From: Colimorpha_A sp045533115
GTDB lineage: Bacteria > Bacillota > Clostridia > Oscillospirales > CAG-272
Reading direction: 5' to 3'
NCBI GenBank assembly: GCA_045533115.1
Contig: JAZSHF010000069.1
Location: 1-35,182 of the forward strand
DNA length: 35,182 nucleotides
Below the pieces are notes generated by a model. That model was not told where the DNA came from, did no database searches, and worked only from the letters and a program-made list of their open reading frames with translations. Positions 7,723 to 14,022 of this stretch are shown here, piece by piece (position 1 is the stretch's first letter; each line of letters begins with the position of its first letter). Made by a program: the position numbers and the translations under genes.

Positions 7723-8631
7723 ATGTACGATATAATTGTTATCGGCGGAGGACCCGCAGGACTTACGGCGGCAATTTACGGCCGCAGACAGAACAAGAGC
7801 GTTCTCGTCCTTGAAAAGAACTCCTTTGGCGGGCAAACGGTATATTCACCTAAAATCGAGAATTATCCCGGATTTACCGAAATGAGCGGAATTGAATTCT
7901 CTGACAGGCTTGTAGATCAAGCACTTTATCAGGGCGCCGACCTTGAGCCCGCCGAGGCGCTTTCAATATCCGTTGACAATGGAATTAAGACTGTTCATAC
8001 AGACAGCGGCGATTATCAGAGTAAAGCCGTAATTCTCGCATGCGGAGCAAAGCACCGCCTTCTCGGCCTAGAAAACGAAGAGGAGCTTATCGGAAACGGA
8101 ATATCCTTTTGCGCACTTTGCGACGGAGCCTTCTACAAGGACAAAGAAGTGGCGGTCATCGGCGGTGGAAACAGCGCGCTTCAGGAGGCTGTACTCTTAA
8201 GTCAAAGCTGCAAAAAGGTTACCGTTATTCAAAATCTCGCATTCCTTACGGGAGAAACCAAGCTCGCCGATATTTTGAACGCTAAGGATAATGTTGAGAT
8301 CATCTATAATACTGTCGTAACGGAGCTTATTGCTGACGGTAAGCTTTCGGGAATAAAGCTAAAAAACACCGAAACGGAAAAAGAAATTGAGCTCGATATC
8401 GACGGTATGTTCGTTGCAATCGGACTCGTTCCCGACACAGGTGTTATAAAGGGCTTGACGGCTCTTGACGATCGCGGATATATTATTTCGGGTGAAGACA
8501 CTATTACGAATATTGACGGAATTTTCGCGGCAGGTGACTGCAGAACGAAGACCGTAAGACAAATCGCGACAGCGATTGCAGACGGAGCATCCGCGGCTTT
8601 AGGCGCATGCAAATATATAGAAAACAACTGA
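7723..8631 (+). CDS. trxB: Thioredoxin reductase-like flavoprotein with atypical NAD(P)H site
   Basis: Transfers electrons through FAD to a redoxin disulfide. The 302 residues begin with the FAD loop IIVIGGGPAGLTAA. The redox-active C130-A-L-C133-D lies in the second nucleotide domain, which keeps GGGNSA (147-152). The family ending TNIDGIFAAGDCR...ATAIADGASAA is present. The usual HRRxxxR motif that binds the NADPH 2'-phosphate is replaced by IQNLAFLT (169-176), so NADPH preference is doubtful; NADH or another donor is possible. It is not a classical ferredoxin-linked FFTR, because the dinucleotide loop is intact. Directly downstream of nrdD, it is a likely electron donor for the fused NrdD redoxin. 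AGGAG lies 6 nt before ATG. Confidence 0.88.
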   Translation: MYDIIVIGGGPAGLTAAIYGRRQNKSVLVLEKNSFGGQTVYSPKIENYPGFTEMSGIEFSDRLVDQALYQGADLEPAEALSISVDNGIKTVHTDSGDYQSKAVILACGAKHRLLGLENEEELIGNGISFCALCDGAFYKDKEVAVIGGGNSALQEAVLLSQSCKKVTVIQNLAFLTGETKLADILNAKDNVEIIYNTVVTELIADGKLSGIKLKNTETEKEIELDIDGMFVAIGLVPDTGVIKGLTALDDRGYIISGEDTITNIDGIFAAGDCRTKTVRQIATAIADGASAALGACKYIENN

Positions 8632-8637
8632 TAAAGG

Positions 8638-8665
8638 TCCCTGACATTTACTGTCGGGGATTTTT
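8638..8665 (+). terminator. trxB terminator
   Basis: TCCCTGACA (8638-8646), loop TTTAC, TGTCGGGGA (8652-8660) with one G-U pair, then TTTTT (8661-8665). It begins 7 nt after the trxB stop. Confidence 0.85.
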
Positions 8666-8686
8666 CGTTATAGGACAAGTGAGAGC

Positions 8687-8700
8687 TCAAATATATTTGA
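8687..8700. other. Perfect 14-bp palindrome upstream of sigK
   Basis: TCAAATATATTTGA is its own reverse complement and sits 25 bp before the sigK start, ahead of AGGAG (8714-8718). It could be an operator for a dimeric regulator of sigK. No convincing SigE or SigK promoter was recognised here, so regulation remains open. Confidence 0.4.
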
Positions 8701-8724
8701 ATATCAAGTAATCAGGAGTTTAAT

Positions 8725-9420
8725 ATGATATTCAATCTACTTTCTAAGGTCTTATGCCTATTTCTCCGAGTTTCAAACGGAAATACCTTTCCTCCTCCGC
8801 TTCCGTCAGATGAAGAGGAGCGTCTATTCAACGAACTGACGCAAGGAAATATAAAGGCTCGTGAGCGTCTGATCGAACACAATCTAAGGTTAGTTGCACA
8901 CATTGTTAAAAAATATTTTTCCTCTGCAAAAAATCAAGACGACCTCGTATCCATCGGAAGCATCGGTCTTATTAAAGCTATTGACTCATTTAACATCAAA
9001 AACGGCACGAAATTCGCAACTTACGCCTCAAAATGCGTTCAAAACGAAATACTTATGTACTTCCGCGCCCAGAAGAAGCTCTCCTGTGAGGTTTCAATTA
9101 ACGAAACGATTGATACTGATAAGGACGGAAACCCTTTAACTTTTTCGGATATAATCTGCACCGACGACACGATAGTGGACGACATTGAAACAAAGATTTA
9201 TTCAAAAAAGGCAATTGAAATAATCAAAACCGCGCTAACACCGAGAGAACGGCGAATAATTGTTCTCAGATACGGTCTTAACAATCAAAAGCCGAAAACG
9301 CAAAATCAAATTGCGCAGATGCTCGGCATATCAAGGTCATACGTCAGTAGAATCGAAAAGGCGGGTATTGAAAAGATCAGAGCAGAGTTCAAAAGATACG
9401 GATTCGGAAATTATGTGTAA
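8725..9420 (+). CDS. sigK: RNA polymerase sporulation sigma factor SigK
   Basis: Late mother-cell sigma factor that drives spore cortex and coat genes. The 231 residues include IEHNLRLVAHIVKKY (SigK-specific wording of region 2.1), DDLVSIGSIGLIKAIDSF, FATYASKCVQNEILMYFRA (2.4) and LGISRSYVSRIEKAG (4.2 helix-turn-helix). The ending agrees with SigK rather than SigE. The hydrophobic start MIFNLLSKVLCLFLR before RVSNGNTFPPPL corresponds to a short pro-sequence of about 15 residues (20 in Bacillus subtilis). The gene is continuous, with no skin-type interruption. AGGAG lies 6 nt before ATG. A spore-envelope gene follows 55 bp downstream. Confidence 0.88.
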   Translation: MIFNLLSKVLCLFLRVSNGNTFPPPLPSDEEERLFNELTQGNIKARERLIEHNLRLVAHIVKKYFSSAKNQDDLVSIGSIGLIKAIDSFNIKNGTKFATYASKCVQNEILMYFRAQKKLSCEVSINETIDTDKDGNPLTFSDIICTDDTIVDDIETKIYSKKAIEIIKTALTPRERRIIVLRYGLNNQKPKTQNQIAQMLGISRSYVSRIEKAGIEKIRAEFKRYGFGNYV

Positions 9421-9475
9421 TAAAAAATACAAAACGGACATATCTATTTACAAAAAAGCGAAGGCGGTATAATAT

Positions 9476-11095
9476 ATGTCTTTTAATAATGTGGGCCTAA
9501 ACGGTCTTAATCTCGACTCCTCAGTCATTAACCGTCCGATAGGAACGGTAGTTCTTTCGGGGAGCGTTTCAAGCGATCTTATAATTCCCGAAAACGTCTC
9601 GGACAGCGAGAAGATACTGAAAACCGACTGTGAGATAAAAATTGACGAAGTTATTGCGGAAAACAATGCAGTTACCGTTCGAGGATCGGTATTCTACACG
9701 GTTCTTCTTTTGGGCGATGACGGGATGATTGCGAGCGTTGATACAAGCGAGGGATTTGAGTTAAAAGAATTTCTTGAATTTCCGAATCAGTCAGGCATTC
9801 TCATTTATAAGGGAAGCGACTGTCAGTCCGCCGGCCGTCTGGTCAATCCTAGAAAGCTCAACGTTTCCTCCGACTTGACCGTGAACGTTTACGTAATGTA
9901 TGAACAGAACGCACTCCCGATAATTAAAGGAACGGAAACTCTCGATGATGAACTCTCCCTCAAGAAAAGAACGGGATCGGTATGTTATACCGACACTTAT
10001 TCACTATCCGATAACGAAATTCCGGTAAGTCACGACGTTCATCTTGACGGCAATTTCCCGCCAATGTCTGAAATTCTGTACAGAAACATTAAGATCTGCC
10101 CGTCGGAAATCTTGACTGTCAGCAACAGCGTGACCGTTAAATCAAAAGCGATAATGTCGGTTGTCTACAAAAGCGAAGAAGGAAACATATTCGCAATTGA
10201 AAAGCCTTTCATTCTTGAAAGAACGCTCGAAGCAGATAATGCAGATTCTTATGAATGGTCGGGAATTGTCAATGCAAATGACGTAACCGCCGAAACAGCA
10301 ATCGACGGCTACGGAGAAGCAAAGCTTATCGAGCTTGATTTTACCTATGACGTTCTTCTAAACGGAATAAGGAACGTCACGGTTGAAACGGTAATAGATG
10401 CTTATTCAACAGCAAATGACTGTCAAACGAGCGTCATACATGGCGAAAGCTCTGTTTATAAACGATCGTATGGATCATCCCTTTCAGTTAATGCTTCAAT
10501 CGATAGATCAGAGATAGATGCAGATAGTGTTCGTAGTGTAATGCTTGGCTCAGTCAAGGTCAAGGATATTACAAGCAATTATTCCGACGAAAAGAAGCGT
10601 CTTATGATCGAGGCAAACGCTCTTGTTTCGGCTGTGTGCGAGGATAACATTACATCAGAGACTGATCCGAGATTTTCGTCGGTATCATTTGAGTATCCCT
10701 TCAAATGCGAGCTTGACGTCGGTGAGAAGCTTGACAGCACAAATTACGATATTTCCGTTTCTGTATCCGACCTGCGCTTCCGCTGTGACACAACCAAAAT
10801 TTATTGTGATTTCGAAAACGATATTCGAGTTTCAGTCAGTGAAGCCGTTCCCTACTCATATCTGGACGAAATAATCATAGACAAAAAGTGCCCCATCGCG
10901 AAGTCTTATGCACCTATTACTCTTTGTTATCCGAGCGGCGGTGAATCACTTTGGGATATTGCGAAATACTACAAGGTCGCAGTTGAGGACATTGCGCTCT
11001 CAAACAACCTCGAAAGCGATGACATTTCAGACAGGAAGGTGCTTCTGATCCCGTCGTACAGAAAATCTGCTCCTGCATATACAAAGGCAAACTAA
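9476..11095 (+). CDS. SPOCS (DUF3794) repeat plus LysM protein, SipL-like spore-envelope protein
   Basis: 539 residues without a signal peptide or membrane segment, so it acts in the mother-cell cytoplasm. Repeated beta-rich SPOCS/DUF3794 segments occur around residues 30-115, 175-270 and 310-460 (for example VSSDLIIP...KILKTDCEIKIDEV and KCELDVGEKLDSTNYD...VSDLRF). A C-terminal LysM domain (about 485-530) carries GGESLWDIAKYYKVAVEDI and SDRKVLLIP. In Clostridioides difficile, SipL has this architecture and binds SpoIVA to anchor the coat; that knowledge is from the family. Location after sigK supports a sporulation role. AAGGCGG lies about 8 nt before ATG. Confidence 0.82.
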   Translation: MSFNNVGLNGLNLDSSVINRPIGTVVLSGSVSSDLIIPENVSDSEKILKTDCEIKIDEVIAENNAVTVRGSVFYTVLLLGDDGMIASVDTSEGFELKEFLEFPNQSGILIYKGSDCQSAGRLVNPRKLNVSSDLTVNVYVMYEQNALPIIKGTETLDDELSLKKRTGSVCYTDTYSLSDNEIPVSHDVHLDGNFPPMSEILYRNIKICPSEILTVSNSVTVKSKAIMSVVYKSEEGNIFAIEKPFILERTLEADNADSYEWSGIVNANDVTAETAIDGYGEAKLIELDFTYDVLLNGIRNVTVETVIDAYSTANDCQTSVIHGESSVYKRSYGSSLSVNASIDRSEIDADSVRSVMLGSVKVKDITSNYSDEKKRLMIEANALVSAVCEDNITSETDPRFSSVSFEYPFKCELDVGEKLDSTNYDISVSVSDLRFRCDTTKIYCDFENDIRVSVSEAVPYSYLDEIIIDKKCPIAKSYAPITLCYPSGGESLWDIAKYYKVAVEDIALSNNLESDDISDRKVLLIPSYRKSAPAYTKAN

Positions 11096-11099
11096 TCTA

Positions 11100-11128
11100 T
11101 TGATTTTATCCTTCAAATATGCTACAAT
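11100..11128 (+). promoter_or_regulatory. Promoter of the cyclophilin gene
   Basis: TTGATT (11100-11105), 17-bp spacer, TACAAT (11123-11128). The gene therefore has its own housekeeping-type promoter rather than depending on the sporulation gene before it. It also places the longer in-frame start at 11119 inside the promoter. Confidence 0.7.
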
Positions 11129-11157
11129 ACCTAAAAACACATAAGAAGGATGAAACA

Positions 11158-11655
11158 ATGAACAATCCAAAGATCAAGATTACAGTAACCGATTACGGAA
11201 CGATGATTGCAGAGCTTTACCCCGATAAGGCGCCGATCACAGTTGAGAATTTTCTGAAGCTCATCAAAGAGAATTTCTACTCCGGTCTCATTTTTCACCG
11301 TGTAATTCCGGGATTTATGATCCAGGGCGGCGGATACAAGCCCGATTTCTCAGAGACCGATGCCGACAGTATCCGCGGTGAGTTTGCCTCAAACGGCTGT
11401 GCTACCAACGATATCAAGCACACGCGCGGTGTTCTCTCGATGGCGCGTACTATGGCACCCAATTCCGCATCCTCGCAGTTCTTCATTATGCACAAGGATG
11501 CGCCGCATCTTGACAGACAGTACGCGGCATTCGGTAAGGTAACCGAGGGAATCGAGATTGTTGATAAAATCGCAGCTGTAAGAACAGGAAATTACGGATA
11601 TTTCTCCGACGTTCCCGTGACCCCCGTTGTTATTGAAAAGATAGAGATCATATAA
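11158..11655 (+). CDS. ppiB: Peptidyl-prolyl cis-trans isomerase, cyclophilin type
   Basis: Catalyses proline isomerisation during protein folding. The 165 residues begin without a signal peptide, so the enzyme is cytoplasmic. Family motifs are APITVENFLKLI, FHRVIPGFMIQGG (with the catalytic Arg), SMARTMAPNSASSQFFI and AAFGKVTEGIEIVDKI. Start: AGAAGGA (11144-11150) lies 7 nt before ATG 11158. It is flanked by its own promoter and a strong terminator, so it is monocistronic. Confidence 0.93.
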   Translation: MNNPKIKITVTDYGTMIAELYPDKAPITVENFLKLIKENFYSGLIFHRVIPGFMIQGGGYKPDFSETDADSIRGEFASNGCATNDIKHTRGVLSMARTMAPNSASSQFFIMHKDAPHLDRQYAAFGKVTEGIEIVDKIAAVRTGNYGYFSDVPVTPVVIEKIEII

Positions 11656-11689
11656 ATAAAAGCCGAGAAAAATCTCGGCTTTTATTTAT
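11652..11689. terminator. Bidirectional terminator between ppiB and the SleB-like gene
   Basis: A perfect 17-bp stem (11652-11668 with 11673-11689, core AAAAGCCGAGA/TCTCGGCTTTT) around loop AAAA. It overlaps the stop codons of both convergent genes and has T-rich outer arms in both directions. Confidence 0.88.
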
Positions 11690-12180
11690 GAAAAGATATA
11701 CTTCCCTATCCTGAACAGCGTCTGACGTTTTTTAAGAGTTATATCGCGGCTTTCCGTCGTTGAGTAGTATAAAGCGTCAGGGCAAGGTGAAAATCCGTTG
11801 ATGGCGTCGTCGTACGCCATGAGAGAGCTTTGGGTCGGCTCTCTATCATAATCAAGATCGTGAGCAAGGATAAATTCGGGATCTGAGAATACGATCTCTG
11901 CAGGTGTGTTCGGAAATGCGGGATCATTGCATCTTTCAATAATCACCGAACAAAACGCCACCTTGCACAAGTACGGAGCGTTACCGCAAACGGCGTCACA
12001 AGCTAACGAGATAAATCTGCGTTTTTCGTTTGCTATTACCGATTCGTTTCCTTCTTTATCAATATTAACGTTCACCTCAACTGCATCCTCTGTTTTTATT
12101 CCAAAAAAATGCGCGTAGATACCGAGGGTGCAAAACATAACCAGTATCGCGGAAGCACAAAAATTAACGCATAATTTCAT
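11686..12180 (-). CDS. SleB-like (Hydrolase_2) cell-wall hydrolase homologue with degenerate active site
   Basis: 164 residues: an N-terminal signal or anchor segment (about 5-28, VNFCASAILVMFCTLGIYA), then a domain whose pattern follows Hydrolase_2/SleB. Seen are FISLACDAVCGNAPYLCKVA, CSVIIERCNDPAFPNTPAEIVF, a PTQSSLMAYDDAINGF stretch and DALYYST. In SleB lytic transglycosylases the first motif is usually AEARGE and its Glu is catalytic. Here that position reads DAVCGN, so activity is doubtful. Five Cys after the anchor suggest extracytoplasmic disulfides. Start: AAGGA lies 8 nt before ATG 12180; the frame continues to 12438 without a site. A minus-strand TATAAT at plus 12223-12228 is a possible -10. 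Confidence 0.6.
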   Translation of the reverse strand: MKLCVNFCASAILVMFCTLGIYAHFFGIKTEDAVEVNVNIDKEGNESVIANEKRRFISLACDAVCGNAPYLCKVAFCSVIIERCNDPAFPNTPAEIVFSDPEFILAHDLDYDREPTQSSLMAYDDAINGFSPCPDALYYSTTESRDITLKKRQTLFRIGKYIFS

Positions 12181-12300
12181 ATCAGTATTCCTTTTTGAAA
12201 TATTATTCTCTAAAACAAGGAAATTATACAGATAACAAACGCTTATCCCTTTTTCCGAATCGGTATCACTCGCTGTTCGAAAACGAATAACGAATAATAC

Positions 12301-12338
12301 AACAAAGCTCCGCATTCGTGCGAATGCGGAGCTTTGTT
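12301..12338. terminator. Orphan 18-bp perfect hairpin
   Basis: Bases 12301-12318 pair perfectly with 12321-12338 across a central TG (core GCTCCGCATTCG/CGAATGCGGAGC), flanked by AAC and GTT. It looks like a strong bidirectional terminator. However, no recognisable gene ends here: the SleB-like gene starts at 12180 going left and the YcxB-like frame starts near 12376 going right. It may mark a lost gene. Confidence 0.55.
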
Positions 12339-12351
12339 TGCCTTGAACGTG

Positions 12352-12676
12352 ATAAAAGGTCAAAAATCGAGGTAATTGCGAACAAAAAATCTTGTGAAAG
12401 CCCTCAAAGAAAAAAGTGAATCCATCATATCCAACCAAATCGGTAGAAGTCGCACTACCGAGTTTTTAGACAACGAAATTGTGCTGACGGATCACACATC
12501 GGTTAGTAAATTCAAATATAGCAACATTCAGGGAATAAAAGAAAAAGGCAATGTTGTTATGATATTTATGAATAACAATATGGCTTTGAGGTTGTATAAG
12601 GATGAGTTTGTTGATGGCTCATGGGAATCATGCAAAAAGCTAATTTTTGAAAAGAAATAGAAAGTTGACCTTTTAT
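12352..12676. repeat. Inverted repeat bounding the YcxB-like fragment
   Basis: ATAAAAGGTCAA (12352-12363) and its exact reverse complement TTGACCTTTTAT (12665-12676) bound a 325-bp segment containing only the small YcxB-like frame. No target-site duplication is visible. The arrangement suggests a small mobile cassette or a regulatory repeat pair. Confidence 0.4.
12376..12660 (+). CDS. Small YcxB-like domain protein or gene fragment
   Basis: Up to 94 residues. The segment NEIVLTDHTSVSKFKYSNIQGIKEKGNVVMIFMNN...KDEFVDGSWESCKKLI resembles the C-terminal cytoplasmic half of YcxB-like proteins, which normally carry two membrane helices in front; these are missing. The frame begins with TTG 12376, only 3 nt after GAGGT, and GTG 12394 is an alternative. 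Neither is well supported. It is probably the 3' remnant of a larger gene, though a free-standing small protein cannot be excluded. Confidence 0.4.
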   Translation: MRTKNLVKALKEKSESIISNQIGRSRTTEFLDNEIVLTDHTSVSKFKYSNIQGIKEKGNVVMIFMNNNMALRLYKDEFVDGSWESCKKLIFEKK

Positions 12677-12777
12677 AGATACCGCAAAATCCATGGATTG
12701 AGCAGATAATTTATCGTTTCGCATAACATCACCCTCTTTCGATATAACTCTATATCATATTTATCTTCGTTTGTCAA

Positions 12778-12946
12778 ATGATGCATCGCCTGCGGCGATA
12801 TGATGCATTTGCTTCGCAAATATGATGTTGCTCCACTGCGTTCCGCAATGATGCGATGTTTGCCCAATGTGCCGTCAGGCACACATCATTCGCGCAGCGA
12901 ACATCATTAGGCGAAGCCGTCATCATTTGCCGCAGGCAAACATCAT
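12778..12946. repeat. Branched hairpin array 1 (four ATGATG linkers mirrored by four CATCAT linkers)
   Basis: ATGATG occurs at 12778, 12800, 12822 and 12848, and CATCAT at 12884, 12902, 12921 and 12941. Between linkers lie different short palindromes: ATCGCC-TGC-GGCGAT (12785), ATTTGC-TTC-GCAAAT (12807), an imperfect TTGC...GCAA (12828), apical TGTGCC-GTCA-GGCACA (12868), TTCGC-GCA-GCGAA (12889), imperfect AGGC-GAA-GCCG (12909) and TTTGCC-GCA-GGCAAA (12926). Each left linker can pair with one right linker, giving a single symmetric tree with three side hairpins per flank. The stem sequences differ while the linkers are conserved. No coding function is seen. Confidence 0.75.
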
Positions 12947-12947
12947 T

Positions 12948-12990
12948 CAAAAAAGGAACTTTTGTCTGGTAGACAAAAGTTCCTTTTTTG
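12948..12990 (-). terminator. Terminator of tRNA-Gln (20-bp perfect stem)
   Basis: Bases 12948-12967 pair perfectly with 12971-12990 around loop GGT (core AAGGAACTTTTGTCT). It starts 1 nt beyond the CCA of tRNA-Gln on the minus strand and ends in TTTTTTG. Array 1 begins immediately after it. Confidence 0.85.
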
Positions 12991-12991
12991 T

Positions 12992-13067
12992 TGGCTGGGA
13001 TAGCTGGACTCGAACCAGCGATGCAGGAGTCAAAGTCCTGTGCCTTGACCGACTTGGCGATATCCCA
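12992..13067 (-). tRNA. tRNA-Gln (anticodon TTG)
   Basis: On the minus strand the acceptor TGGGATA pairs with TATCCCA, with discriminator G and encoded CCA (plus 12992-12994). The anticodon stem is CAGGA/TCCTG with loop CTTTGAC (anticodon TTG, plus 13031-13033). The T arm has GCTGGTTCGAGTCCAGC. Total 76 nt. Confidence 0.95.
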
Positions 13068-13078
13068 ATGACTTTGAT

Positions 13079-13107
13079 ATTATAGCATATTGAATTAGAA
13101 ATGTCAA
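13079..13107 (-). promoter_or_regulatory. Consensus promoter of tRNA-Gln
   Basis: Minus-strand TTGACA (plus 13102-13107), 17-bp spacer ending in ATGC, TATAAT (plus 13079-13084). The tRNA starts 11 nt after the -10. Confidence 0.88.
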
Positions 13108-13122
13108 TATTTTTTCATTCAA

Positions 13123-13147
13123 AAAAGGACGGCGATGCCGTCCTTTT
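13123..13147 (-). terminator. mscS terminator
   Basis: AAAAGGACGGC (13123-13133), loop GAT, GCCGTCCTTTT (13137-13147), followed on the minus strand by a T6 tract. It begins 5 nt after the mscS stop. Confidence 0.85.
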
Positions 13148-13152
13148 GAGTA

Positions 13153-13962
13153 TTAGTCGTTCTCAATACGAACGTTGAGTCGATTATAAGGAACCTCAAT
13201 ATCCGCTGCCTCGAACACACTCTTAACATTCTCAAGAATGTCAAAGTAAACAGTCCAATAATCGGAGCTCTTCACCCAGACTCTTGCGGTTATGGTAACC
13301 TTGCTTTCGCCGTTTTCGGAAACACGCACGAAGGGCGCGGGATCCTTAAGGGAAAGCTCATGGGCCTCGATAACACGGGAAACGAGGGTCTTAGCCTTTT
13401 CTACGTCGGTAGTATAAGTAACGTTAAACGTCCAGTCAACACGGCGGATATCCTTTTCGGAATAATTAACGATAGTTCCGGCTGAAAGCGCACCGTTAGG
13501 AACGTATACAACCTTGTTATCGGGAGTGCAAAGACGGGTATTTGTAAGGTGAATGTCCTCAACAGTTCCCGAATAGCCCTGCGCCTCGATATAATCGTCG
13601 ATCTTAAACGGGCGAGTGATTATGATGAGAATACCGCCCGCAAGATTGGAGAGCGCTCCGTTGACCGCAAGACCTACGCACAAGCCGAGAGAAGCAATAA
13701 GTGCGGTAAGTCCGCTCGTGTCTATACCAACGTATCCAATAAGGGAAATAACGACAAGACACTTGAGAGCTATCTTGAATATGTATGAAAAAACATTTGT
13801 AAGTGTCTTATCAAACTTGCCGCTGTCGCCTGATTTTTCGATCCTTCTTCCGATTTTGTTGATGATCTTGAAAGTGACCGCAATCACAATTAGTGCGATT
13901 ATAACGCGCACTCCCGCAGTCGCAGCCCAAGTCGCGATAGAATTAAGAAAATCCTTCCACAT
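13153..13962 (-). CDS. mscS: MscS-family mechanosensitive ion channel
   Basis: Small-conductance channel of the cytoplasmic membrane that opens under tension to relieve hypo-osmotic shock. The 269 residues have three N-terminal membrane helices (about 15-35, 58-78, 83-110). The third is the glycine/alanine-rich pore helix (ALIASLGLCVGLAVNGALSNLAGGILII). The beta domain follows with RPFKIDDYIEAQGYSGTVEDIHLTNTRL and VYVPNGAL, then an alpha/beta C-terminal vestibule. The length is close to E. coli MscS (286). AGGAG lies 7 nt before ATG, and it has its own promoter and terminator, so it is monocistronic. Confidence 0.95.
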   Translation of the reverse strand: MWKDFLNSIATWAATAGVRVIIALIVIAVTFKIINKIGRRIEKSGDSGKFDKTLTNVFSYIFKIALKCLVVISLIGYVGIDTSGLTALIASLGLCVGLAVNGALSNLAGGILIIITRPFKIDDYIEAQGYSGTVEDIHLTNTRLCTPDNKVVYVPNGALSAGTIVNYSEKDIRRVDWTFNVTYTTDVEKAKTLVSRVIEAHELSLKDPAPFVRVSENGESKVTITARVWVKSSDYWTVYFDILENVKSVFEAADIEVPYNRLNVRIEND

Positions 13963-13993
13963 AGTTTTACTCCTAAATTATTAATTTTTTAGC

Positions 13994-14022
13994 ATTATAC
14001 CACTTTATTCGTAATTTGTAAA
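13994..14022 (-). promoter_or_regulatory. mscS promoter, overlapping the 3' end of the DUF2079 gene
   Basis: Minus-strand TTTACA (plus 14017-14022), 17-bp spacer, TATAAT (plus 13994-13999). The -35 and the spacer lie inside the last codons of the upstream gene. No terminator hairpin separates the two genes, so read-through is possible. Confidence 0.7.

Noticed and set aside
7723..8631. Ferredoxin-dependent flavin thioredoxin reductase (FFTR)
   Set aside because: FFTRs lose the pyridine-nucleotide loop, but GGGNSA is intact here. Only the 2'-phosphate motif is missing.
8725..9420. SigE instead of SigK
   Set aside because: SigE was considered because of the shared PPPL start, but IEHNLRLVAHIVKK, the ISRSYVSRIEK ending and the very short pro-sequence fit SigK better.
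9430..9475. SigE/SigK promoter before the SPOCS/LysM gene (CATATCTA)
   Set aside because: Only a partial -10 match, and no acceptable -35 at the proper distance.
12778..12946. CRISPR array
   Set aside because: The periodic units (18-22 bp) are palindromes with 6-bp constant linkers. There is no repeat of 24-37 bp alternating with unique spacers, and no cas gene nearby.
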